From assembly GCF_009709575.1 (NCBI RefSeq), contig NZ_WIXO01000001.1, positions 1,984,001-2,048,000 on the forward strand: DNA of 64,000 nucleotides, in the 5' to 3' direction. Source of the stretch: Streptomyces taklimakanensis (GTDB taxonomy: Bacteria; Actinomycetota; Actinomycetes; Streptomycetales; Streptomycetaceae). The position numbers and the translations under genes are program-made. Below the pieces are notes generated by a model that was given only the letters and a program-made list of their open reading frames with translations, was not told the origin of the DNA and did no database searches. Positions within the stretch are counted from its first letter, which is position 1. Each line of letters begins with the position of its first letter. This document shows, one piece after another, positions 1 through 8,310 of this stretch.

Positions 1-1
1 G

Positions 2-832
2 CTGATGGACGTGATCACCGGTCCCGACGCCCGGGACTGGTCGCAGTTGGGGCCGGTGCCGGGCAGCTTCCGCGACGGGCTGGACGAGGGGGTCGCGGGG
101 CTGCGGGTGGCGTACTCGCCCGACCTCGGCGGCCGGGTGACGGTCGACCCCGAGGTCGCGGCGGCGGTGCGGCGGGCCGTGGAGGCGCTGGAGAAGCTGG
201 GCGCGCGCGTGGAGGAGGCGGATCCGGGACTGCCCGACGCGGTGGAGTCCTTCCACACCCTGTGGTTCAGCGGCGCCGCCCGCGTCACCCAGCACCTGGA
301 CGACGAGCGGCGGGCGCTGCTGGACCCGGGCCTGCGGGAGGTCTGCGACCAGGGCGCGTCCTACAGTGCCCTGGACTACCTGGCGGCGGTGGACGTGCGG
401 ATGGCGATGGGCCGGCTCGCGGGCGTCTTCCACACCCGGTACGACCTGCTGGTCACCCCGACGCTGCCGATCACCGCCTTCGAGCTGGGGGGCGAGGTCC
501 CGCCGGGCTCGCCGTACGCCCGCTGGACGGGATGGACCCCGTTCACCCACCCCTTCAACATGACCCAGCAGCCGGCCGCGTCGGTGCCCTGCGGGGTGGA
601 CGGCCGCGGGCTGCCGGTGGGCGTGCAACTGGTGGGCGCGCGGCACGCCGACGCGCTGGTGCTGCGCGCGGCGCACGCGCTGTACGGGGCGGGGGTCGCC
701 GACGTCCCGCCGCCCCGGCCGCTCGCGGACGGTGCCTCCGGGGGCCCGGGGCCCGAGCCGGGGCCCGAGCCGGGGCCCGACGCGGCCCCGGGCCCGGACC
801 CCGGCCCCGGGCTCAGGCCCTGCGGAAGGTGA
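2..832 (+). CDS. amidase family protein, 5'-truncated by window edge
   Basis: This is the C-terminal part of an amidase-signature hydrolase, a family that cleaves C-N bonds of amides with a Ser-cisSer-Lys triad. The reading frame is open to the left edge (a Leu codon precedes the first ATG at 5), so the N-terminal half with the catalytic residues lies outside the window. Visible family features are 'MDVITGPDARD', a 'VTPTLPITAF' strand and 'FNMTQQPAASVPCG' followed by 'GLPVGVQLVG'. The last 30 or so residues are a Gly-Pro-Glu repeat, unusual for the family. Its 3' end overlaps the convergent DUF3830 gene by 20 bp. Lying beside DUF3830 and the ehu genes, it may act on an amide linked to solute use, but the substrate is unknown. 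Confidence 0.85.
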   Translation: MMDVITGPDARDWSQLGPVPGSFRDGLDEGVAGLRVAYSPDLGGRVTVDPEVAAAVRRAVEALEKLGARVEEADPGLPDAVESFHTLWFSGAARVTQHLDDERRALLDPGLREVCDQGASYSALDYLAAVDVRMAMGRLAGVFHTRYDLLVTPTLPITAFELGGEVPPGSPYARWTGWTPFTHPFNMTQQPAASVPCGVDGRGLPVGVQLVGARHADALVLRAAHALYGAGVADVPPPRPLADGASGGPGPEPGPEPGPDAAPGPDPGPGLRPCGR

Positions 833-1313
833 GGGTCTCGCCCAGGGCTCCGGCCCGCCACAGGTCCTGGCAGGCGTCGGCCATCCGGTCCAGCCCGTCC
901 ACGACCGAGCCCCAGACGATCCCGGGCACCCACCCGGCGTCCCCGTTGATCAACAGGTTGTTGCGCTCGTAGAACAGCGCCAGGTCCACCACCGTCTTCC
1001 TCCCCCGGTGCCCGGCGTCGTCCTCGTAGCCGTACGAGGCGGTGCCGAGCTGGGTGTCGGTGAAGGTGAAGTAGCACAGGTCGCCCGGGATGGGCGTGAT
1101 CGTGGGGTTCTCCAGCGGCGGCTCGTCGGGCGCGAACGCCGGCAGGAGCGTGTAGATCTCGTTGCGCGCGTACTTGGCGTGGTAGACGTCCCCGCCCAGC
1201 GGAAGGGCGTTCCACACCGCGTCGCAGGTGACGGGCGCGCGGTCGTCGAGGAGCTTCGCGGTGCAGCGCACTCCCCTCTTGTCGAGTGAAACTTCGATGA
1301 AACGGTCTGTCAT
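813..1313 (-). CDS. DUF3830 family protein
   Basis: A 166-residue protein that I assign to DUF3830, small beta-rich proteins with a cyclophilin-like fold and no firmly known reaction. Visible hallmarks are 'AVWNALPLGGDVYHAKYARNE', 'PGDLCYFTF' and 'YGYEDDAGHRG'. The ATG at 1313 has a good ribosome site (AGGAGGCGAA). It is transcribed away from ehuB, so the two share the roughly 130-bp control region at 1314-1446. Its 3' end overlaps the convergent amidase gene. I recall DUF3830 genes keeping company with amidase and amino-acid or ectoine transport genes in actinomycetes; an enzymatic or binding role in that pathway is inference. Confidence 0.8.
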   Translation of the reverse strand: MTDRFIEVSLDKRGVRCTAKLLDDRAPVTCDAVWNALPLGGDVYHAKYARNEIYTLLPAFAPDEPPLENPTITPIPGDLCYFTFTDTQLGTASYGYEDDAGHRGRKTVVDLALFYERNNLLINGDAGWVPGIVWGSVVDGLDRMADACQDLWRAGALGETLTFRRA

Positions 1314-1446
1314 TTCGCCTCCTGTCCGTTGATTTCCCCGTCAATACTGACGCAGTGGTCACGCTGTGCGGTCAACCCCGCAACAGCCACATCAAGGGCC
1401 GGAAACGACTGGCATATTTTCCGAGAAGCGGGGTAGTGGCGCGCCC

Positions 1447-2403
1447 ATGGCTCCACCACAAAGGAACGAGAGAGAAAAAACGGACATCCACGAGAGTCCC
1501 AGTAATCGGAACAGATCCTTCGGGGGAATAAGCCGCCGCTCGCTGCTGGCGGGCCTGGGCGCCGTCGGCGCCGCGGGCGTGATGGGCGCGGCGGCCGGGT
1601 GCAGCCGGGTGCCGGAGGTCGGCGAGGGCCACGAGAGCCTGCTGAAACGGCTGAGGGGACAGGGCACCGTCCGCGTGGGGATCGCGGGCGAGGTGCCCTA
1701 CGGCTACATCAACAAGCAGGGCGAGTTGACCGGTGAGGCTCCGGAGATCGCGAAGGTCATCTTCAAGCGGCTGGGGGTGGAGAACGTCGTCCCGGTGCCG
1801 ACCGAGTTCGGCTCGCTGATCCCGGGACTGCGCTCGCAGCAGTTCGATGTGGTCTCCGCGGGCATGTACATCACACCGGAGCGGTGCGAGCAGGTGATCT
1901 TCTCGGATCCCGAATACGTCATGCTCGACGCCTTCATCGTCCGCAAGGGCAATCCGAAGGGCCTGTACACCTACCAGGACATCGTCGAGAAGAACGCCAG
2001 AATGGCGAGCGGCACCGCGTACGCCGAGATCGACTACGCGGTGGCCAACGGCGTCCCGCGCGACGACATCCTCATCCTCCCCGACCAGGTCGCCGGTCTG
2101 GCGGCCGTCGAGCAGGGCCGCGTGGACGTGTTCGCCGGCACCTCCCTGACCGTCCGCCAGGTGGTCGAGGGCAGCAACCGGGCCGAGGCCACCGAGCCCT
2201 TCCAGCCCGTCGTGGACGGCGAGCCCGCGGTCGGCGCGGGCGGCTTCGCCTTCCGGCCCACCTCCACGGACCTGCGCGACGCCTTCAACCGGGAGCTGCG
2301 CAAGCTCAAGCAGAGCGGTGAGCTGCTGGAGATCGTCAAGCCCTTCGGTTTCACCGAGGACGAGATGACCGACCTGACCGCGAAGGAGCTGTGCGCCTCA
2401 TGA
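1447..2403 (+). CDS. ehuB: ectoine/hydroxyectoine ABC transporter substrate-binding lipoprotein EhuB
   Basis: A 318-residue periplasmic-binding protein of the polar amino-acid family. The N-terminus carries a twin-arginine motif (SRRSLLAGLG) followed by a hydrophobic stretch and a lipobox ending in AAGC, so it is probably a Tat-exported, lipid-anchored receptor. The body shows the family pattern (GTVRVGIAGEVPYGYIN, GSLIPGLRSQQFDVV, AGMYITPERCEQVIFSDP). The ATG at 1447 was preferred to a GTG at 1366 because the earlier codons look like leader sequence. Its stop overlaps the ehuC start by 4 bp (ATGA), and ehuD and ehuA follow, giving the standard ehuBCDA order. The assignment to ectoine/hydroxyectoine rests on resemblance to EhuB; a related amino acid is the alternative. 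Confidence 0.88.
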   Translation: MAPPQRNEREKTDIHESPSNRNRSFGGISRRSLLAGLGAVGAAGVMGAAAGCSRVPEVGEGHESLLKRLRGQGTVRVGIAGEVPYGYINKQGELTGEAPEIAKVIFKRLGVENVVPVPTEFGSLIPGLRSQQFDVVSAGMYITPERCEQVIFSDPEYVMLDAFIVRKGNPKGLYTYQDIVEKNARMASGTAYAEIDYAVANGVPRDDILILPDQVAGLAAVEQGRVDVFAGTSLTVRQVVEGSNRAEATEPFQPVVDGEPAVGAGGFAFRPTSTDLRDAFNRELRKLKQSGELLEIVKPFGFTEDEMTDLTAKELCAS

Positions 2404-3146
2404 CCTGGGCCCTGTGGGAGTCCTACATGCTGCCCGGCATCTGGATCACCATCCAGGTGACGGTCTACGGCGCGGCGCTGGCCGCCGCCGTCTCCTTCGC
2501 CGTCGGCATCATGCGGAGCTCGGACCTGTGGATCGTGCGCTTCCTGTCGGGTGCCTACTTCGAGATCTTCCGCGGCGCGTCGGCGCTGGTCTTCATGTTC
2601 TGGTTGTTCTTCGCGCTGCCGATCGCCTTCGGCTGGCAGCTCGTCCCCATGTGGGCGGGTGTGCTGGCGCTGGGTCTGACCTACGGGGCGTACGGCTCGG
2701 AGGTCGTGCGCGGGGCGCTGGCGGCGGTCTCCCCCGCCCAGCGCGAGGCCGGCATCGCCCTGAGCTTCACCCGCTGGCAGCGGCTGCGGCGCATCGAGCT
2801 GCCGCAGGCGTGGCCGGAGATGGTCCCGCCCTTCAACAACCTCTCCATCGAGCTGCTGAAGGGCACCGCGCTGGTCTCGGTGATCAGCGTCGCCGACATG
2901 ACCTTCGCGGCCAACCTCATCCGGTTCACCACCAATGAGAGCGCCCCGATCTACACGCTCCTGCTGCTGATGTACTTCGTGCTCGCCTTCGTCATCACCC
3001 GCGGCATGCGGCTGCTGGAGCGGAAGGCCAAGGCCGGCATCGGGCAGGCGCCGCCGCGCGGCGGCCTGCTGGGCGGGCTGCGCGCACGGACGACGACCGC
3101 CGACCCCGTCACCGGGACGGCGACCATCACGGGGGGCGACAAGTGA
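2400..3146 (+). CDS. ehuC: ectoine/hydroxyectoine ABC transporter permease EhuC
   Basis: A 248-residue inner-membrane permease of the His/Glu/Gln/Arg three-TM family. Hydrophobic segments are clear (MLPGIWITIQVTVYG, FFALPIAFGWQLVPMWAG, YTLLLLMYFVLAFVITRGM), and the EAA loop that contacts the ATPase is seen as 'QREAGIALSFTRWQRLRRIELPQAW'. The ATG at 2400 overlaps the ehuB stop in an ATGA arrangement, pointing to translational coupling. The C-terminal tail is Gly/Arg/Thr-rich. It would pair with EhuD to form the heterodimeric channel. Confidence 0.88.
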   Translation: MTWALWESYMLPGIWITIQVTVYGAALAAAVSFAVGIMRSSDLWIVRFLSGAYFEIFRGASALVFMFWLFFALPIAFGWQLVPMWAGVLALGLTYGAYGSEVVRGALAAVSPAQREAGIALSFTRWQRLRRIELPQAWPEMVPPFNNLSIELLKGTALVSVISVADMTFAANLIRFTTNESAPIYTLLLLMYFVLAFVITRGMRLLERKAKAGIGQAPPRGGLLGGLRARTTTADPVTGTATITGGDK

Positions 3147-3782
3147 ACTGGGACTGGGACGTCGTCTCGGACTTCATGCCGCGCTTCTGGGACGGGGTGC
3201 TCGTCACCCTCCAGGCGCTGGTGCTGGGGTCCCTGCTGGCCTTCTCCCTCGGACTGGTGTGGGCCATCGCGCAGCGGTCCGACAAGGCCTGGATCCGGAT
3301 GCCGGTGACCGCGGTCACCGAGTTCGTCCGCAACACCCCGCTGCTGGTGCAGCTGTTCTTCCTCTTCTACGTGGTCCCCGAGTGGGGACCGGCGATGACC
3401 CCGCTGATGACGGGTGTGATCGGCCTCGGCCTGCACTACTCGACGTACACCGCCGAGGTCTACCGGGCCGGCATCGACGGCGTGCCCAAGGGACAGTGGG
3501 AGGCGGCCACCGCCCTCAGCCTGCCGCCGGTGCGCACCTGGACGGCCGTGATCCTGCCGCAGGCGATCCGCCGCGTGGTGCCCGCGCTGGGCAACTACGT
3601 GATCGCCATGCTGAAGGACTCGCCGCTGATCGCGATCATCGGCGCCCTGGAGATGCTCGGCGAGGCCCGCGCCTACGGCGCCGAGACCTTCCGCCTCCTG
3701 GAGCCGATCACCGTCGTCGGCATCGCCTTCATCGTCATCGCCTACCCGGCTTCCCTCCTCATCCGAGCCCTGGAGCGTCGTC

Positions 3783-3793
<11 letters not shown>
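3143..3793 (+). CDS. ehuD: ectoine/hydroxyectoine ABC transporter permease EhuD
   Basis: A 216-residue permease, second channel subunit of the importer. It has the typical polar amino-acid permease signature 'EFVRNTPLLVQLFFLFYVVP' and the EAA loop 'GQWEAATALSLPPVRTWTAVILPQAIRRVVP'-type segment, with three or more membrane spans. The GTG start at 3143 overlaps the ehuC stop by 4 bp (GTGA), so it is translated within the same operon. The 3' end overlaps the ehuA start by 11 bp. Confidence 0.88.
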
Positions 3794-4598
<805 letters not shown>

Positions 4599-4610
4599 TC
4601 CCGCGACCGT

Positions 4611-4644
4611 GCCGGCCGTGGCCCCCGTCGGGGCCACGGCCGGC
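4611..4644 (+). terminator. terminator of ehuBCDA operon
   Basis: Perfect inverted repeat with 15-bp arms (4611-4625 and 4630-4644) around a CGTC loop, starting 12 bp after the ehuA stop. There is no T-tract, as is common for Streptomyces hairpin terminators. Confidence 0.8.
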
Positions 4645-4731
4645 GCGCGTGGTCAAGGGCGCTCCCCGGAGCGGGTAGTATGGTTCCGGACAGCGCGCCC
4701 CACGAGCTTCTCGCGGGCCGCTGCCGACCAG

Positions 4732-4805
4732 GCGCCGCTAGCTCAGTTGGTTAGAGCAGCTGACTCTTAATCAGCGGGTCCGGGGTTCGAGTCCCTGGCG
4801 GCGCA
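4732..4805 (+). tRNA. tRNA-Lys(CTT), copy 1
   Basis: A full 74-nt cloverleaf: acceptor GCGCCGC/GCGGCGC with discriminator A, D-arm GCTC..GAGC, anticodon stem GCTGA/TCAGC with loop CTCTTAA (anticodon CTT, reads AAG) and T-arm CGGGG-TTCGAGT-CCCTG. CCA is not encoded. An 11-bp hairpin follows at 4817-4842. A nearly identical copy lies 2.3 kb downstream. Confidence 0.95.
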
Positions 4806-4816
4806 CCGGAAACGGA

Positions 4817-4842
4817 AGGCCCCTCGCCGGCGCGAGGGGCCT
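4817..4842 (+). terminator. terminator after tRNA-Lys copy 1
   Basis: Stem of 11 bp (4817-4827 with 4832-4842), loop CGGC, starting 12 nt after the tRNA 3' end. It also lies just beyond the end of the convergent phospholipase gene. Confidence 0.7.
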
Positions 4843-4871
4843 CCGTCGCGTCCGGGTGCCTCCGGGACGCG

Positions 4872-5363
4872 TCAGCTCCGGGTGTCGCGGCCGGCGTCCG
4901 CCGCCGGGGTGTTCCCGAACTTGTCGACGGCCTGGTAGTAGACCCAGGCCGTGCTGTCGCAGGACGTCCTGGTCGCGCCGCTGTAGCGGGCGCACACCCG
5001 CTTGAGGTCCGCGTGGAAGGCGTCGTCCAGGCGCGCCTTGTTGGCGCTGAAGGCCCCCATGGCCTTGTAGTTGCGGTAGCCGAAGTCGTGGCGGGCGCAG
5101 GCGGTGCCGAAGGGGAAGCCGAAGGGGTTGTCGGGCGAGGTGCTGCAGTAGTCGGTGGACCAGTCGAAGCCGTAGGCGCTCCAGGCCGACTGGTTGTTTC
5201 TCGCCGAGAGCCAGGCGTTGTAACTGCTCGCGCTGGTCTGGGTCCAACTGCCGAGGACCCGGGACTTGTCGGCGGGAGCCGAGGCGGCGGGGCCCGCCGA
5301 CACCAGCACGGCGGGCAGGGCCAGGGAACCGACAATCATGGACACGACAAATCGACGGCGCAC
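4872..5363 (-). CDS. secreted phospholipase A2
   Basis: A 163-residue precursor of a small prokaryotic/fungal-type phospholipase A2, which releases fatty acid from the sn-2 position of phospholipids outside the cell with Ca2+. The GTG at 5363 has GGAGG at good spacing and gives a clean signal peptide (RRR, then VVSMIVGSLALPAVLVSAGPAASA). The mature part closely resembles the Streptomyces violaceoruber enzyme as I recall it: 'QTSASSYNAWL', 'FDWSTDYCS', then the catalytic block 'CARHDFGYRNYK' with the His92-Asp93 pair. Cys73, 89, 124 and 135 can form the two expected disulfides. Longer upstream frames lack signal-peptide character. The gene is monocistronic, between tRNA-Lys and the AA10 gene. 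Confidence 0.92.
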   Translation of the reverse strand: MRRRFVVSMIVGSLALPAVLVSAGPAASAPADKSRVLGSWTQTSASSYNAWLSARNNQSAWSAYGFDWSTDYCSTSPDNPFGFPFGTACARHDFGYRNYKAMGAFSANKARLDDAFHADLKRVCARYSGATRTSCDSTAWVYYQAVDKFGNTPAADAGRDTRS

Positions 5364-5554
5364 GGGAACCTCCGATGGGGGCCCGCCGGAACGGCGGGAC
5401 GGCGATCTTGGCGATCCTTTCGGCGGGGATATCGCCCACGCCCCGGAGCCCCATGCACGGCGCCGGCCGCATGGCCGGTTCCTCTCCTCCGTTGGCCGAA
5501 TCTTTTCCATGAACATGACAGACGGATGACGCCTGTCCGGACGGAAGGGACCGA

Positions 5555-5583
5555 AAGGGGCGGCCCCGTCGGGGCCGCCCCTT
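5555..5583 (-). terminator. terminator of the AA10 oxidase gene
   Basis: Perfect 13-bp stem (5555-5567 with 5571-5583) and a 3-nt loop, 17 bp beyond the AA10 stop codon. On the minus strand the stem is preceded by an A/G-rich tract. Confidence 0.75.
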
Positions 5584-5599
5584 CCTCACTCGGCGCGGC

Positions 5600-6193
5600 T
5601 CAGAACTTCACGTCGGAGCAGGCGTAGAAGGCGTTGGCCGTGTCGTGGACGTTCCAGACGCCCAGGATCAGGTGCCTGCCGGACTTGTTGGTCGGGACGC
5701 TGCCCTGGTGGCTCTCGGTGGAGGAGGGCTGGCGGCCGCCCATGTGCACCGTCATGAAGGGGTAGGGCTCCAGGTCGGCCCGGGTGAGCGGCTTGGTCGG
5801 GTCCCAGCCGTTCTTGGTGATGTAGTAACGGAAGTCGGTGGTGCTGTGCCGCGCCGTCATCTTCCAGGTGAAGGTGAAGCCCTGGCCGGGGGTGAGGTTC
5901 GTGGTGGGCCAGTTGCCGCCGCGCGGGTCGTCCAGTTGTGCGAAGCGGGAGTTGCCGCCCGAGCAGATCCGTCCGTCGGCCGGCCCGGCGGCCGGGAAGC
6001 CCTTGGGCCCCTCGACGCTCTGCGGCTCCCACTGGATCCCGCCGCAGTTCGAGACGGTCCCGTTGGCGCAGTGCGCCTGCCGGCTGGTGGGCGACTGGGT
6101 GTAGCCGTGGCTCTGGGCGCTGCCGCCGGTGGCGAGCACGGTCGTCGCGGCCACACCGAGACCGAGCAGCGCGGTGGTGATCTTCTTGCGCAT
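5600..6193 (-). CDS. AA10 lytic polysaccharide monooxygenase (chitin-active type)
   Basis: A 197-residue secreted copper enzyme that oxidatively cleaves crystalline chitin or cellulose chains. A signal peptide ends before His29, which becomes the N-terminal residue (HGYTQSPTSRQ) and forms the histidine brace with His116 in 'TARHSTTDFRYY'. The axial-site segment 'NVHDTANAFYAC' has Phe189, and four or more cysteines are present. It is a single-domain form with no added carbohydrate-binding module. The ATG at 6193 has an AGGAG site. A DasR-like palindrome lies about 72 bp upstream, which argues for GlcNAc/chitin control and so for chitin as substrate. Confidence 0.93.
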   Translation of the reverse strand: MRKKITTALLGLGVAATTVLATGGSAQSHGYTQSPTSRQAHCANGTVSNCGGIQWEPQSVEGPKGFPAAGPADGRICSGGNSRFAQLDDPRGGNWPTTNLTPGQGFTFTWKMTARHSTTDFRYYITKNGWDPTKPLTRADLEPYPFMTVHMGGRQPSSTESHQGSVPTNKSGRHLILGVWNVHDTANAFYACSDVKF

Positions 6194-6264
6194 CCTTCAC
6201 TCCTGGACATGGGGGGTTCCTGAGGATCCGCGGGGAGGCGGCACAGGAGGGGGTTGCGGTTTGC

Positions 6265-6274
6265 GGTCTAGACC
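6265..6274 (-). promoter_or_regulatory. DasR-responsive element (dre) upstream of AA10 gene
   Basis: The perfect palindrome GGTCTAGACC lies in the 103-bp gap between the upstream kinase gene and the AA10 start. It matches the core of the DasR operator that I recall as ACTGGTCTAGACCACT. A second partial copy (TCCAGACCA) lies about 40 bp further upstream, inside the kinase 3' end near 6305-6313. DasR is the GntR-family repressor of chitin and GlcNAc genes, released by glucosamine-6-phosphate. Confidence 0.8.
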
Positions 6275-6296
6275 AAGGTGACCGTAACCCTTCCTT

Positions 6297-6950
6297 CTAG
6301 TCATGTCCAGACCAATGGAACACTCGCTTCACCCACCCCGAGTCCCTGGAGGACTCGACGACTTCGGCGTTGGGCATGTCGTTTCCCTCGACCCACGCCC
6401 GAGCCCCTCCCTCGGTACGGCCCCCCGCGAGCTGCCGCTCCACCAGCCGCCGACGACGCTCGTCCGCGTCGGCGTCCACGTACCACAGCTCGTCGATCCA
6501 CTCCCGCGCCGCGGACCAGCCGGGCAGGTCGCAGGCCAGGTAGTTCCCCTCGGTCACCACCAGCCGGACCCCGGGGCCGACCACGTGCCGGGCCGCGACG
6601 GGCTCGTCCAGGCTCCGGTCGAAGTCGGGCACGTAGACGTCGTGGCCGGGCCGGTCCGCCAGGCGCCGCAGCAGGGCGGCGTACCCGTGGACGTCGAAAG
6701 TGGGCGGCGACCCCTTCCGGGAGACCAGCCCGAGCCGGTCCAACTGGGCGTTCGACAGGTGGAAGCCGTCCAGCGGCACGTACGCGGCGGCGTCGGGGCC
6801 GTGCCGTCGCCGCAGCTCGTCCACCAGCACGCGGGCCAGGGTGGACTTCCCCGCTCCGGGTGGACCGGCCAGACCGAGCACGGCCCGCGCCCTCCCCCCT
6901 TCGCCCTCCACCAGTCGCCACGCCAGATCCATCAACTCACCGGTACGCAT
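6297..6950 (-). CDS. nucleoside/nucleotide kinase family protein (P-loop)
   Basis: A 217-residue cytoplasmic P-loop kinase of the uridine-kinase/phosphoribulokinase-like group. Walker A is GPPGAGKS at residues 29-36, followed by 'YVPLDGFHLSN', the typical substrate-side Asp motif, and 'VVTEGNYLACD'. Similar proteins are annotated as fructose- or nucleoside-kinase-like, and the true substrate cannot be read from sequence. It lies upstream of the AA10 gene in the same direction, but the operator-bearing gap suggests separate transcription. The ATG at 6950 sits about 150 bp from the second tRNA-Lys, which is on the other strand. Confidence 0.75.
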   Translation of the reverse strand: MRTGELMDLAWRLVEGEGGRARAVLGLAGPPGAGKSTLARVLVDELRRRHGPDAAAYVPLDGFHLSNAQLDRLGLVSRKGSPPTFDVHGYAALLRRLADRPGHDVYVPDFDRSLDEPVAARHVVGPGVRLVVTEGNYLACDLPGWSAAREWIDELWYVDADADERRRRLVERQLAGGRTEGGARAWVEGNDMPNAEVVESSRDSGWVKRVFHWSGHD

Positions 6951-7099
6951 GGCGGGAACCTAGCGCCCCGTCCCCACCCGTCCTGTTCGCCCCGTCCCCC
7001 CCGGCGACCGTGGACAGAGCACCGCCCGACGTCGGGTATGCTGGTCACAGCAGGCGGGCATGATTCTCCGCGCCTCGGCGCGGAGCGATGTCCCTGCGG

Positions 7100-7173
7100 G
7101 CGCCGCTAGCTCAGTTGGTTAGAGCAGCTGACTCTTAATCAGCGGGTCCGGGGTTCGAGTCCCTGGCGGCGTA
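7100..7173 (+). tRNA. tRNA-Lys(CTT), copy 2, with G1-U72 pair
   Basis: 74-nt cloverleaf identical to copy 1 at 4732 except for one base in the 3' acceptor strand (GCGGCGT instead of GCGGCGC), which turns the terminal 1:72 pair from G-C to G-U. The anticodon loop is CTCTTAA (CTT). A 16-bp terminator follows at 7180-7215. Confidence 0.93.
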
Positions 7174-7179
7174 CCTCTC

Positions 7180-7215
7180 CGATCGGGCCCACCGCGTGTG
7201 CGGTGGGCCCGATCG
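7180..7215 (+). terminator. terminator after tRNA-Lys copy 2
   Basis: Perfect 16-bp stem (7180-7195 with 7200-7215) and a GTGT loop, starting 6 nt after the tRNA. Confidence 0.8.
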
Positions 7216-7259
7216 CGTTCCGCCGGGAACGGCCGCCGGCCGCGGCGGTCCGCGCGAGG

Positions 7260-7412
7260 TCAGTCGATGCCGCGGCAGATGTGCTGTTCGCCCTCGTCCT
7301 CGTCGCCGTCCCCCGCCAGACGCAACAGCGGCGGCAGCAGGAGCGGCAGCCCCTCGTGCAGCCGCGCTGTGGCGGGCCTGTCCTCGGCTTCCGGTTCAGC
7401 TGTGTCATACAT
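7260..7412 (-). CDS. possible small acidic protein, hypothetical
   Basis: A 50-codon frame (ATG 7412, TGA 7260) in the 406-bp space between tRNA-Lys copy 2 and the sortase gene. The product begins MYDTAEPEAEDRPATARLHEG, has a short Leu/Pro run (GLPLLLPPLLRL) and ends in an acidic segment with a Cys (DGDEDEGEQHICRGID). I see no strong ribosome site. Codon positions in the second half have the usual G/C third-base bias. I do not recognise a family, and the rest of the gap (7216-7259, 7413-7579) shows nothing else. Confidence 0.35.
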   Translation of the reverse strand: MYDTAEPEAEDRPATARLHEGLPLLLPPLLRLAGDGDEDEGEQHICRGID

Positions 7413-7579
7413 GGCGGAACGACAGCCTCCGTGTCCTGGGGTCTCGGCGTCCGGGTACCGCGCCCCCGGACGTTCAATCCCCGGCGCTCCCCTCCGGTCA
7501 CCGGTATCGTCCCGGATTCACCCGTGCGGACACCCGGCGGGCGCGGCGCAACGGTTCGCCCCTCCCGGGCGCCCGGTCC

Positions 7580-8284
7580 TCACGCGGGCCGGACACCGGT
7601 GAGGTAGGCCGACACCACCAGGTTGGCGGTGTAGGAGCCGTCCTCCCGGTCGAACTCCCCGGTACAGGTGATCAGGCGCAGTTCGGCACGCCCGGGGCGA
7701 CGGGGTCCGTAGACCTCGTCCGGGTCGAAGCCCTCGCGCTCGGCGGTGGCGACCTCCTCGACGGTGAACTCCGCGACCGTGCCGTCCGCGCGCGCCACCC
7801 GGACCCGGTCGTCGGGGCGCACGGAGGGCAGGCGGTGGAAGACCGCCGTCCCGGTGTCGGTGTCCAGATGACCCACCAGCACCGCCACGCCCTCGGCGCC
7901 GGGCGCGGCGCCGTCCTCGTACCAGCCGACCAGGTCGGGCTCCGTCATCGGCGGTGGCTCGACCGCGCCGTGGCCGTCCAGCCCGCGCGCCACGACCCGG
8001 GCGTCGACGCCCGCGGCCTCGACCTCCACGCGTCGGGGTTCGGACCCGGGCAGCGGCTCCCGGGCCGGCGGGAGCGCCCGGCCCATCCCCGCCCCGCCGC
8101 GCGCCGATCCGTCGGGCGGGACGGCGGACACGGCGGGGGGCGCGGGGGACGGGGCGGGGGTGGGGTCGGTCAGCTCACGCCCCCACCACCACACCCCCAG
8201 CAGCAGCACCGTCCACACCACCAGGGCGACCAGGCGTCCTCCGGCGCTCGTGCGCGGTTCCCGCGCCAGGACGTCGTCGTACAC
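7580..8284 (-). CDS. class E/F-type sortase
   Basis: A 234-residue membrane-anchored transpeptidase that joins surface proteins to the cell wall. It has a short cytoplasmic N-terminus, one membrane segment (residues 18-34, LVALVVWTVLLLGVWWW), a Pro-rich linker and the sortase barrel. His139 lies in 'VLVGHLDT' and the catalytic Cys207 in 'LRLITCTGEFD'; Arg213 is a candidate for the third residue. The GTG at 8284 follows a GGAGG-like site and starts 26 bp after the stop of the LPPTG-protein gene, so the two are co-transcribed. Length and motif layout fit the actinobacterial class F group. Confidence 0.85.
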   Translation of the reverse strand: MYDDVLAREPRTSAGGRLVALVVWTVLLLGVWWWGRELTDPTPAPSPAPPAVSAVPPDGSARGGAGMGRALPPAREPLPGSEPRRVEVEAAGVDARVVARGLDGHGAVEPPPMTEPDLVGWYEDGAAPGAEGVAVLVGHLDTDTGTAVFHRLPSVRPDDRVRVARADGTVAEFTVEEVATAEREGFDPDEVYGPRRPGRAELRLITCTGEFDREDGSYTANLVVSAYLTGVRPA

Positions 8285-8310
8285 GGTTCTCGCCTCCGCG
8301 GCGGCCCGGG

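Noticed and set aside
1366-1446. Upstream GTG start for EhuB
   Set aside because: The added 27 residues are polar and would bury the Tat/lipoprotein signal; the ATG at 1447 fits the family better.
4732-7173. Genomic island with tRNA-Lys as att sites
   Set aside because: There is no integrase, excisionase or phage gene between the two tRNA copies, and the repeat covers the whole tRNA instead of its 3' end.
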